Part shown: in pieces, positions 48,449 through 56,251 of the stretch
How positions within the stretch are numbered: position 1 is the first letter of the stretch
Layout: every line of letters starts with the position of its first letter
NCBI GenBank assembly: GCA_017435385.1
Contig: JAFSFB010000003.1
Location: forward strand, 1 to 64,000
Origin: Clostridia bacterium
Lineage (GTDB): Bacteria > Bacillota > Clostridia > Oscillospirales > Acutalibacteraceae
Length of the DNA: 64,000 nt
Direction: 5' to 3'
Program-made: the position numbers and the translations under genes
The notes under the pieces: model-generated
What the model was told of the DNA's origin: nothing
The model's database searches: none
Seen by the model: the letters and a program-made list of their open reading frames with translations, nothing else

Positions 48449-51049
48449 TTAATTATTAGCTTGTTTCGTTAAATCATAAAGAACGCTCATGGCTTCAATG
48501 GGAGTGAGCGTATTGACATCGATAGCTTTGAGTTTTTCGACGATATCGTTTGCATTTGAAGTGCCGAAGGAAAGCTGAGCGGAATCGTCCTCCTTCTGAA
48601 CGGTAACGATCCTCTGAACGCCGTCGGTTTCAAGCTCTTTAAGAACAACCTTGGCTCTTTCGACAACGCTGTTCGGAACGCCTGCAAGCTTTGCAACCTC
48701 AATGCCGTAGCTTCCGTCGGCACAGCCCTGAACGATACGGCGAAGGAAGGTTATATCATCGCCTCTCTTCTTGACGGCGATGTTGTAATTTCTCACTCCG
48801 TCAACGCTCTCCTCAAGCTCCGTCAGCTCATGATAATGCGTTGCGAAAAGAGTTTTTGCGCCGAGCTTACGCTTGTCGGCGGCATATTCGAGAACGGCTC
48901 GGGCTATGCTCATGCCGTCAAAGGTCGAAGTTCCTCTGCCGATCTCGTCGAAAATTATAAGGCTCTTTGAAGTTGCGTTTTTAAGAATATCCGCAACCTC
49001 GTTCATTTCAACCATGAAGGTCGATGAACCCGAGGAAAGGTCATCGCTTGCACCGATTCGGGTGTAAATACCGTCAACCACGCAAAGCTCCGCCGCCGTT
49101 GCGGGAACAAAGCTGCCTGCCTGCGCCATAAGCGATATGAGTGCAACCTGACGCATATAGGTCGATTTACCTGCCATATTCGGGCCCGTGATAATAGCGC
49201 ATCGGTTATCGGCGCAGTCGAGCCTTGTATCGTTTGGAACGAACGGCGAATCGAGCATTTTTTCAACAACGGGATGCCTGCCGTCGGTAATGTCAATCAT
49301 CGTTCCCGCATTCATGACGGGACAGCAATAATTGTTTTCCGAAGCAACTCTTGCAAACGATGCAAGAACATCAACCGCCGCAACGCTCGATGCGGTTTTC
49401 TGGATTTCATAAAGATGCTCGGCTGTCTTTTTTCGGACAGAGTCGAATATTTCATATTCAAGACGGACAATTCTTTCCTGAGCTCCGAGAACCTTAGATT
49501 CGAGCTCTTTAAGCTCCTGAGTTATGTATCTCTCGCAGTTTGCAAGAGTCTGTTTTCTGATATAATCCTCGGGTACAAGCTCCTTATAGGAGTTAGAAAC
49601 CTCGATATAGTAACCGAAAACCCGGTTATAGCCTATCTTCAGCTTTTTGATTCCCGTTTTCTCCTGCTCTCTGAGCTGGATGTCGGCAATATAGCCCTTG
49701 CCGTTATTGACGATATCTCTGAGAGAATCGAGTTCTTCGTTGAAGCCGTCACGGATCATTCCGCCCTCACGCACGGAAAACGGAGGCTCGTCGATAATTG
49801 CATTTTCGATCATCGAAGCAATATCTTCAAGCGGATTGATTCCCGAGCATAATTCTCCGAGGAGAGAGCTTTTGCAGGAGTCAAGTTGATTTTTAATAAG
49901 CGGCATGCGTTCAAGCGTTGCCGAAAGAGCTTTCAGCTCTCTTGCATTGGCGGTCGAATAAGCAATTCTTGTTATGAGCCTCTCCATATCCTGACAGCCC
50001 GTAAGCGCTTCGATGAGATCGCTTCTCAGACCCGGATTTTCATATAGTTCGGAAACTGCATTGTGACGCTTGGTTATACCTGCAATTCCGATGAGGGGCT
50101 GCTCGATCCACGAACGGAGCATACGCTTGCCCATGGAGGTTTTCGTCTTATCGAGAACCCAGAGAAGTGAGCCTCTCTTTTCTCGGTTACGCATCGTTTC
50201 GGTTATTTCAAGATTACGCATTGCCGAAACATCGAGGCGCATGAAGCTGCTGTCGCCGTAAAAATCAATGCTCTTTATGTTTTCAAGCTCGGTTTTCTGA
50301 ACGCTTCTGAGATAATCCATAACTGCTCCGAGAACCGAAACGGCGGCAGGAGCGTTATCAAGGGACAGATCAGAGAGCGAGGTAACTCCGAAATGCTTCA
50401 TGAGCATTGCGGAAGCTTTTGAAAGGTCAAAGCATTCCTCATCGAGAAGGTCGCAGGAGCAATGGAGTCTGGAGCGGATGAAATCCGTCACCTGCTCAAG
50501 CTTCACAACATCGGGGCTGATTATCAGCTCACTCGGCATAAATCTTCCGAGCTCGTTGACGATTCTTCTCTGAGCGTTTTTGCTTTCAAAGCAGGTCACA
50601 TGGACACTGCCCGTGGAAATATCGGCAAAGCAAAGACCGATCGAGTCCTTTGAAGCGAAAATACCTGCAAGGAAATTGTTCCTGCTCTCGTCAAGCATCG
50701 TGCTTTCGATAACCGTTCCGGGAGTCAGAACTCTCGTGACATCTCTTTTCACGAGTCCCTTCGCCGTTGCAGGGTCCTCAAGCTGCTCGCAGATTGCCAC
50801 CTTATAGCCCTTGGCTACAAGACGGGCAATATAGGAATCTGCGCTGTGGAACGGAACGCCGCACATCGGTGCTCTCTCCTCCTGACCGCAGTCCCTGCCC
50901 GTAAGCACAAGCTCAAGCTCTGCGGAAACAAGCTTTGCATCGTCAAAGAACATCTCATAAAAATCACCCAGACGGAACATCAGTATCGTATCAGGGTAAT
51001 TCTTTTTTATCTCAAAATATTGCTTCATCATCGGGGTAAGCTCTGCCAT
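48449..51049 (-). CDS. mutS: DNA mismatch repair protein MutS
   Basis: An 866-residue full-length MutS. Mismatch-wedging Phe-x-Glu lies in FRLGDFYEMFFDDA (about 24-37). The connector, core and clamp domains follow; Walker A is ITGPNMAGKSTYMRQ (about 620) and the Walker B/signature region SLIIFDEIGRGTSTFDGMS. The C-terminal helix-turn-helix segment VERAKVVLKELE is present. It recognises mispairs and recruits MutL, which is encoded next. Its position between ricA and mutL matches the Bacillus miaB-ymcA-cotE-mutS-mutL order without cotE. Confidence 0.97.
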   Translation of the reverse strand: MAELTPMMKQYFEIKKNYPDTILMFRLGDFYEMFFDDAKLVSAELELVLTGRDCGQEERAPMCGVPFHSADSYIARLVAKGYKVAICEQLEDPATAKGLVKRDVTRVLTPGTVIESTMLDESRNNFLAGIFASKDSIGLCFADISTGSVHVTCFESKNAQRRIVNELGRFMPSELIISPDVVKLEQVTDFIRSRLHCSCDLLDEECFDLSKASAMLMKHFGVTSLSDLSLDNAPAAVSVLGAVMDYLRSVQKTELENIKSIDFYGDSSFMRLDVSAMRNLEITETMRNREKRGSLLWVLDKTKTSMGKRMLRSWIEQPLIGIAGITKRHNAVSELYENPGLRSDLIEALTGCQDMERLITRIAYSTANARELKALSATLERMPLIKNQLDSCKSSLLGELCSGINPLEDIASMIENAIIDEPPFSVREGGMIRDGFNEELDSLRDIVNNGKGYIADIQLREQEKTGIKKLKIGYNRVFGYYIEVSNSYKELVPEDYIRKQTLANCERYITQELKELESKVLGAQERIVRLEYEIFDSVRKKTAEHLYEIQKTASSVAAVDVLASFARVASENNYCCPVMNAGTMIDITDGRHPVVEKMLDSPFVPNDTRLDCADNRCAIITGPNMAGKSTYMRQVALISLMAQAGSFVPATAAELCVVDGIYTRIGASDDLSSGSSTFMVEMNEVADILKNATSKSLIIFDEIGRGTSTFDGMSIARAVLEYAADKRKLGAKTLFATHYHELTELEESVDGVRNYNIAVKKRGDDITFLRRIVQGCADGSYGIEVAKLAGVPNSVVERAKVVLKELETDGVQRIVTVQKEDDSAQLSFGTSNANDIVEKLKAIDVNTLTPIEAMSVLYDLTKQANN

Positions 51050-51090
51050 TTAAGTCTACCGTACCTTTCAAAAGATCCCGCATGGGAGCA

Positions 51091-51119
51091 GAAAAGAATC
51101 GGTCAGACCGAATCTTTTC
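51091..51119 (-). terminator. Hairpin between ricA and mutS
   Basis: GAAAAGAATCGGTC and GACCGAATCTTTTC (51091-51104 and 51106-51119) are inverted with one internal mismatch and a very tight loop. There is no clear T run behind it, so it may lower rather than stop readthrough from ricA into mutS. Confidence 0.5.
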
Positions 51120-51139
51120 CGCATTTTAAATTTCAATTA

Positions 51140-51550
51140 TCAGTGGCAACCGCTGCAGGATGAGCATTCGCCGCCGCAGTCATGCTGCTGAGCAGGCTCA
51201 CATGTTGCGGGATCCTGTCCCTGAAGGCAGAGAGCAAAGATGCCGTTGATATAGTTCATGAGCTGATCGATCTCATTTCTTGCTGCTTCAAAAGCCTGCA
51301 TGTTGGGGTTAGCCATGATCTTTGTGTAGATCTCGCCGAACTCTTTATCGTAAGCTTCGAGCTTCTGCTCATTCTTATCTTCCTTGGAAGCTTCGTGCTG
51401 GAAGGACATCTGAACAAGCTGAATTCTTGCGATAAGCTCGTTGAGCTCCTTATCCTCTTCGTTTGCCTTCTGAGCTTCCATGAGTTTCAGATAGCGCTCG
51501 TCCTGCTGAAGGAGTGCGCCGAGTTCTCTTGCTTTTGCAATTACGTCCAT
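51140..51550 (-). CDS. ricA: RicA/YmcA-like Com_YlbF-family protein with cysteine-rich tail
   Basis: A 136-residue helical protein of the YlbF/YmcA family (VIAKARELGALLQQDERYLKLMEAQ, read in parts, then NPNMQAFEAARNEIDQLMNYI). In Bacillus the Ric (Y) complex RicA-RicF-RicT steers RNase Y and carries iron-sulfur clusters. The gene order miaB-ricA-mutS-mutL points to RicA. The C-terminus adds CLQGQDPATC...CGGECSSCSGC, six cysteines in about 28 residues, which could bind an iron-sulfur cluster or zinc. The paralog RicF is the alternative assignment. Confidence 0.82.
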   Translation of the reverse strand: MDVIAKARELGALLQQDERYLKLMEAQKANEEDKELNELIARIQLVQMSFQHEASKEDKNEQKLEAYDKEFGEIYTKIMANPNMQAFEAARNEIDQLMNYINGIFALCLQGQDPATCEPAQQHDCGGECSSCSGCH

Positions 51551-51623
51551 TTTTGTTTCTCCTAACTGAAAAATATTTTGATAAATTACGGGTACCGTAA
51601 AATATTAACTGAATTGATGAAAA

Positions 51624-53048
51624 TTATTCGCAGAGCTCGCCTCTGAGAATCCATGTCAGAGATTCGGTGACTCTGACATTCCTGAATGAGCCGATAACGG
51701 AGTTGTCGGCAGGGAATTCAATGATGATATTCCCCTCTGTTCTGCCCTCGATAAGACCGCCCTTGCTCACGCTTTCACACAGAACACGGTAGGTTTTACC
51801 GACCATGGATGCCGTTCTCTTTGCGGCAACCTTTTCCTGAGCATCAAGAAGCTCTCTGAACCATTTTCCCTTTTCCTCCCTCGAAACGGGATCGGGCATT
51901 TTCGCCGCCTTCGTTCCCTCTCTCGGTGAAAAGATGAAAGTGAACATCGAAGTGAAATTCGCTCTTTCGACAAGAGTCACGGTTTCACAGAACTCGTCAT
52001 ATGTTTCGCCGGGGAAGCCGACGATGACATCGCTCGTCACTGAAAGCTCGGGCATGAGCGAATATGCATATTCGAGCAGTCCGAGATATTTTTCTCTCGT
52101 ATACCGTCTGTTCATCGCATCGAGGACCCTGTTGCTTCCGCTCTGGAAGGGCAGATGCAGATGCTTCGCAACCTTTTCGCACGAAGCCATGGTTTCAATA
52201 AGCTCGTGAGTGCAGTCCTTAGGATGAGAAGTCATGAAGCGGATTATGAAATCGCCCTCGATTGCGTTAAGCTCACGAAGAAGCTGAGAAAAATTGCAGC
52301 CGTAATCGGGGTATTTGCCGTAGGAATTGACATTCTGCCCGAGAAGCGTTATTTCTTTGTAGCCCTTTGCGACAAGCTCCTTCGCCTCCGCAATTATAAG
52401 CTCGGGATCACGGCTTCTCTCCCTGCCTCTGACATAGGGAACGATGCAGTAGGTGCAGAAATTGTTGCAGCCGTACATAACGGGAATCCACGCCTTGAAA
52501 TCGCTGTCACGGTGAAGCGGCATATCCTCAACGATAACACCGTCTTCATCGGGAAGCTCATATATTCTCTTGCCTGCACTCAGGCTCTTATAGAGAAATT
52601 CGGGGAGTCTGTGAATAACATGCGTTCCGAAAACGATATCGACAAAAGGATAGCTCTTTCTGATTTTTTCGGCTACCCTCTCCTGCTGCATCATACAGCC
52701 GCAGAGAAGGATTTTCATTTCTTTCTTTTCGGTCTTGATGCTTTTCAATGCGCCGACATTTCCGAAGACCCTGTCCTCGGCATGCTCACGGATCGCACAT
52801 GTATTATAAAGCACAAGGTCGGCTTCTTCGAGAACATCCGTCATCTCATAGCCCATCTGCTCAAGCATGCCCTTGAGCCTCTCACCGTCGGCAACATTAC
52901 CCTGACAGCCGTAGGTATGAACGAAAGCCTTTGCACCCTCTCCGTATTTCTGTCTGACAAGGCTTGCGGCAAGAGCAGAAAACTCCCTTTGCTTCTGAAG
53001 CTCTTCGGCAGAAACGCTGATTTTCATTTTATCAGAATTAACAGACAA
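51624..53048 (-). CDS. miaB: tRNA-2-methylthio-N6-dimethylallyladenosine synthase
   Basis: A 474-residue radical SAM methylthiotransferase. N-terminal domain with THVYGCQGNVADGE-like cysteine (about 50) and two further cluster cysteines (TCAIREHAE and LCGCMMQQ); the radical SAM motif is CNNFCTYCIVPYVRGRE (about 193); a C-terminal TRAM domain (SKGGLIEGRTEGNIIIEF) binds tRNA. It adds the methylthio group to i6A37 made by MiaA. The TTG start follows GGAGG with a nine-base gap. First gene of the miaB-ricA-mutS-mutL-miaA stretch. Confidence 0.96.
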   Translation of the reverse strand: MSVNSDKMKISVSAEELQKQREFSALAASLVRQKYGEGAKAFVHTYGCQGNVADGERLKGMLEQMGYEMTDVLEEADLVLYNTCAIREHAEDRVFGNVGALKSIKTEKKEMKILLCGCMMQQERVAEKIRKSYPFVDIVFGTHVIHRLPEFLYKSLSAGKRIYELPDEDGVIVEDMPLHRDSDFKAWIPVMYGCNNFCTYCIVPYVRGRERSRDPELIIAEAKELVAKGYKEITLLGQNVNSYGKYPDYGCNFSQLLRELNAIEGDFIIRFMTSHPKDCTHELIETMASCEKVAKHLHLPFQSGSNRVLDAMNRRYTREKYLGLLEYAYSLMPELSVTSDVIVGFPGETYDEFCETVTLVERANFTSMFTFIFSPREGTKAAKMPDPVSREEKGKWFRELLDAQEKVAAKRTASMVGKTYRVLCESVSKGGLIEGRTEGNIIIEFPADNSVIGSFRNVRVTESLTWILRGELCE

Positions 53049-53084
53049 AGCCGTATTCCTCCATTATGGGTATAATAATTATAT

Positions 53085-53113
53085 ATTATATAATAAAGCG
53101 CCGCATTATTCAA
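53085..53113 (-). promoter_or_regulatory. Promoter of the miaB-ricA-mutS operon
   Basis: Minus strand TTGAAT (53108-53113), 17 bases, TATAAT (53085-53090), 37 bases before the start codon. The -35 box lies within the arm of the hairpin at 53096-53138. Confidence 0.75.
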
Positions 53114-53143
53114 GAGCAAAATGAATAATGTGACGCTTTTTTT
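53096..53143. terminator. Long hairpin between DUF3006 and miaB genes
   Basis: AAGCGCCGCATTATTCA (53096-53112) and TGAATAATGTGACGCTT (53122-53138) pair over 17 bases with one mismatch and one G-T pair; T7 follows on the plus strand and CTTTATT on the minus strand. It may end the ftsK-ygiQ-MBL-DUF3006 transcript. Confidence 0.6.
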
Positions 53144-53166
53144 GTAAACTTTTTATGACGTTTTGT

Positions 53167-53388
53167 TTATTCTTCGTCAAACAAAGATTCGGCAAGAGCA
53201 AACATATCGCTCTGACGCTTATCGGTTTCATATCCGCTGGCAATATATCCGTCGGCACCGTCGGAAATGATGATGCTTCCCTCTTTGAATTCACCTTTTA
53301 TCTTTGAAACCTCAACGCTGAAAACATTGCCGAAATCATCGATGCATACGGCAAAGCCGTTGACTATTCTGTCAATGCTGAGAAACAT
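53167..53388 (-). CDS. DUF3006 domain protein
   Basis: A 73-residue protein with the DUF3006 pattern: an initial strand SIDRIVNGFAVCIDDFGN, a central KGEFKEGSIII turn and an acidic end. Its ATG directly follows the TAA of the MBL gene (TAAATG), so both are translated as a pair. DUF3006 proteins frequently accompany secreted MBL/ComEC-like proteins; the function is unknown, perhaps as inhibitor or chaperone. The short length is normal for the family. Confidence 0.8.
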   Translation of the reverse strand: MFLSIDRIVNGFAVCIDDFGNVFSVEVSKIKGEFKEGSIIISDGADGYIASGYETDKRQSDMFALAESLFDEE

Positions 53389-54363
53389 TTATCTCACCTC
53401 GCTGTTCTTATATGAAACGGACAGTTTTTCTCCGTCTGCCGAAATAACGACATCGCCGCAGATATCCGTTCTGTAGATCTCATCAGTCTGCTTTTTCAGT
53501 CTTTTGACCGCATTGTCGTGCGGATGACCGTAATCGTTATCTTCTCCGCAGGAGATAACGCAGATCTCAGGCGTGACGGCTTCAAGGAATTTGTTGCTTG
53601 AAGATGTTCCCGAGCCGTGATGACCGACCTTGAGGACATCGCAGTCAAGATCTGCACCGTTGTTGAGGATCTCAAGCTCCTCCTCGGTTTCCGCATCGCC
53701 CGTAAAAAGAAATGAGTTTTTGCCGTAGTCAAGACGGATGACCGCCGTCATGTTGTTGATATCCTCGGCATCGTTCGTCACGGGACCGAGGATTTCAAAT
53801 TTTGCACCGCCGAGATCATAGGTCGCACCGACCTTAGCCTCAATAACCTTTGCGCCTGAATTCTTAACGGCGTTCAGGAATTCTCTGTAAGTGCTGTTGG
53901 TCGGAGTCTGAGCCTTTGTCAGACGGGGCATAATGATATTCTCCGCTTCAAATTCCTCAAGCACCTCGGAAAGTCCGCCGATATGGTCGGAATGCTGATG
54001 CGAAGCAACAACATAGTCAAGCTTTTTGATGCCGAGGGCATGAAGATAATTGAGAACCTCTGTTTCGTGACCGTTTTCGCCCGCATCGATGAGCATATAT
54101 TTTCCGCCGCATTCAACGAGCTCGCAGTCACCCTGACCGACATCGATGAAATGCACTTTGCAATCCTGCACGGAAGAGCCCGAAACGGGAGTTGCGGCGG
54201 GCTGTTCGGGTTCAAATATTCCGAGCCTGTCACCTGCAAAAATGACGACCGCCGCAATAATCACAAGCACTACGGCATAGATTATTTTTCCTTTTTTCGT
54301 CTTGATGTTTTTTCCGCCCTCATTAACGGCGGCGGCTATTTCTCTTGCCTGATCCTTTTTCAA
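53389..54363 (-). CDS. Membrane-anchored metallo-beta-lactamase-fold protein (ComEC C-domain-like), second copy
   Basis: A 324-residue protein with a TTG start placed eight bases behind GGAGG. Residues 25-45 are a membrane anchor, then an MBL domain begins [18 protein letters not shown], with [17 protein letters not shown] (metal ligands, about 121), [12 protein letters not shown] and [18 protein letters not shown]. This is the classical ComEC/Rec2 extracellular nuclease domain on its own anchor. It overlaps ygiQ by 41 bases and is coupled to DUF3006. Degradation of outside DNA during uptake or scavenging is inferred. Confidence 0.85.
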   Translation of the reverse strand: MKKDQAREIAAAVNEGGKNIKTKKGKIIYAVVLVIIAAVVIFAGDRLGIFEPEQPAATPVSGSSVQDCKVHFIDVGQGDCELVECGGKYMLIDAGENGHETEVLNYLHALGIKKLDYVVASHQHSDHIGGLSEVLEEFEAENIIMPRLTKAQTPTNSTYREFLNAVKNSGAKVIEAKVGATYDLGGAKFEILGPVTNDAEDINNMTAVIRLDYGKNSFLFTGDAETEEELEILNNGADLDCDVLKVGHHGSGTSSSNKFLEAVTPEICVISCGEDNDYGHPHDNAVKRLKKQTDEIYRTDICGDVVISADGEKLSVSYKNSEVR

Positions 54364-56200
54364 GCCTCTTTCCTCCGTTCTTCACATTTCTGCTGCCTCC
54401 CGCACCGCTACCAGACGGTCTGACAAGGCATTTATCGGAATTGCCTATCAGGTCGCTTCTGCCCGCTCTTCTCAGAGCTTCGATAACAAGCTCCTTCTTC
54501 CTCGGATCAAAATACTGAAGAAGAGCCCTCTGCAGAGCCTTTTCATGCGGATCCTTTGCAACATAGACCTCTTTCATCGTATAGGGATCGAGCCCCGTAT
54601 AGAACATGCAGGTCGATACCGTACCGGGTGTAGGATAGAAATCCTGAACCTGCTCGGGTCGGATACCGATTTTTTTCAGGAACAAAGCAAGCTCAACCGC
54701 ATCCTTCAGAGTGCTTCCCGGATGCGACGACATGAGGTACGGAACAAGATACTGCTCCTTACCCTCTTTCTTGCTGAAGCTGAAATATTTTTTTGAAAAT
54801 TCCACATACGCTTCGATATGCGGCTTGCCCATCTTATCAAGCACAGCCGCCGAACAATGCTCGGGAGCAACCTTGAGCTGACCGCTGACATGATGAGCAA
54901 CAAGCTCTCTGAAAAAGCTGTCGTCTTTGTCTGCGAGCATATAGTCATAGCGTATGCCCGAGCGGACAAACACTTTTTTCACTTTCGGAAGCGAACGCAC
55001 CGTTCGGAGAATATCAAGATATTCCGAATGGTCGGGCTTCAGATTCGGACACGGCTCGGGAGCAAGACATTTCTTTCCCTTGCACAGTCCTCTCTTCTCC
55101 TGACCGTCGCATGCAGGACGGCGGAAATTGGCGGTCGGTCCGCCGATATCATGGATATACCCCTTGAAATCGGGAAGCTGAGTGAGAAGCTTTGCTTCTT
55201 CAACAACCGATTCCTTGCTTCTCGTTGTTATGTATCTTCCCTGATGGAATGCAAGCGAGCAGAAATTGCACGCGCCGAAGCATCCTCTGTTATGAGAAAT
55301 CGAAAAGCGCACCTCTTCGATGCCGGGTATTCCTCCGTCCTTTTCATACATCGGATGATAAGTTCTTATATAGGGCAGAGCATAAACCGCATCGAGTTCC
55401 TCCTGAGAAAGCGGAAGAGCGGGTGGATTCTGAACAAGCATTCTGCCGCCGTGGCGCTGTTTTATCGCCTTGCCTCTGAAAAAGTCCTGCTCGTCCTGCT
55501 GAATGTGGCAGGAAACGGCATATTCTTTCTTTGAGTTGCATACATTCTCGAACGACGGACATTCCGCTCCGATATAAGGAGTTTCACGCACATCAACGCT
55601 GTAGCATGTTCCCCTGACATCACGGATTTCCGAAACGGGAACACCCTCGTCAAGCAGCCTTGCTATCTCGACCATCGAGCGTTCACCCATGCCGAACGAA
55701 AGCAGATCTGCCTGAGCATCAAAAAGTATCGAACGGCGGATTCTGTCATCCCAATAATCATAATGCGCAAAGCGGCGCAGAGATGCCTCAAGACCGCCGA
55801 TAACGATGGGAATATCGCCGTAGATCTCCCTTATTTTATTGCAGTAAACAATAACTGCTCTGTCAGGTCTGAAGCCTGCTTTTCCGCCCGGACTGTAGGC
55901 ATCGTCGCTTCTTTTTTTCTTTGCGGCGGTATAATGAGCAACCATGGAATCGATATTGCCGCTGCTGACAAGAAAGCCGAGCCGAGGTCTGCCGAAGCGT
56001 TTGAAATCCTTGTCGGAACGCCAGTCGGGCTGAGCAAGAAAAGCAACTTTAAAGCCTGCATTTTCAAGAACTCTCGTTATAATCGATGCGCCGAAGGAAG
56101 GATGGTCAACATAAGCATCGCCGCTGACATAGACAAAATCGGCGCAGTCCCATCCTCTTTCGGTCATTTCTTCTTTTGTAACAGGCAGAAATCCGTTCAT
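54323..56200 (-). CDS. YgiQ-family radical SAM protein
   Basis: A 625-residue protein; the ATG at 56200 follows GTGAGGAAAAAT. An N-terminal B12-binding-like Rossmann region ([20 protein letters not shown], then [16 protein letters not shown]) precedes the radical SAM motif [18 protein letters not shown] (about 320). The C-terminal DUF3362 region [20 protein letters not shown] leads to a basic GSG-rich tail ending RKRNSRRR-like. The reaction of YgiQ proteins is not established. It is in a run with ftsK upstream and the MBL gene downstream, which it overlaps. Confidence 0.92.
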   Translation of the reverse strand: MNGFLPVTKEEMTERGWDCADFVYVSGDAYVDHPSFGASIITRVLENAGFKVAFLAQPDWRSDKDFKRFGRPRLGFLVSSGNIDSMVAHYTAAKKKRSDDAYSPGGKAGFRPDRAVIVYCNKIREIYGDIPIVIGGLEASLRRFAHYDYWDDRIRRSILFDAQADLLSFGMGERSMVEIARLLDEGVPVSEIRDVRGTCYSVDVRETPYIGAECPSFENVCNSKKEYAVSCHIQQDEQDFFRGKAIKQRHGGRMLVQNPPALPLSQEELDAVYALPYIRTYHPMYEKDGGIPGIEEVRFSISHNRGCFGACNFCSLAFHQGRYITTRSKESVVEEAKLLTQLPDFKGYIHDIGGPTANFRRPACDGQEKRGLCKGKKCLAPEPCPNLKPDHSEYLDILRTVRSLPKVKKVFVRSGIRYDYMLADKDDSFFRELVAHHVSGQLKVAPEHCSAAVLDKMGKPHIEAYVEFSKKYFSFSKKEGKEQYLVPYLMSSHPGSTLKDAVELALFLKKIGIRPEQVQDFYPTPGTVSTCMFYTGLDPYTMKEVYVAKDPHEKALQRALLQYFDPRKKELVIEALRRAGRSDLIGNSDKCLVRPSGSGAGGSRNVKNGGKRLEKGSGKRNSRRR

Positions 56201-56213
56201 ATTTTTCCTCACA

Positions 56214-56245
56214 AACAAAAGGCGGTCAATATCAATCAACCGCCT
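56214..56245 (-). terminator. Terminator of ftsK/spoIIIE
   Basis: Minus strand AGGCGGT (56239-56245) pairs with ACCGCCT (56220-56226), followed by TTTGTTTGT. It is short and may only attenuate readthrough into ygiQ, whose ribosome binding site follows at once. Confidence 0.6.
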
Positions 56246-56251
56246 GAAAAT

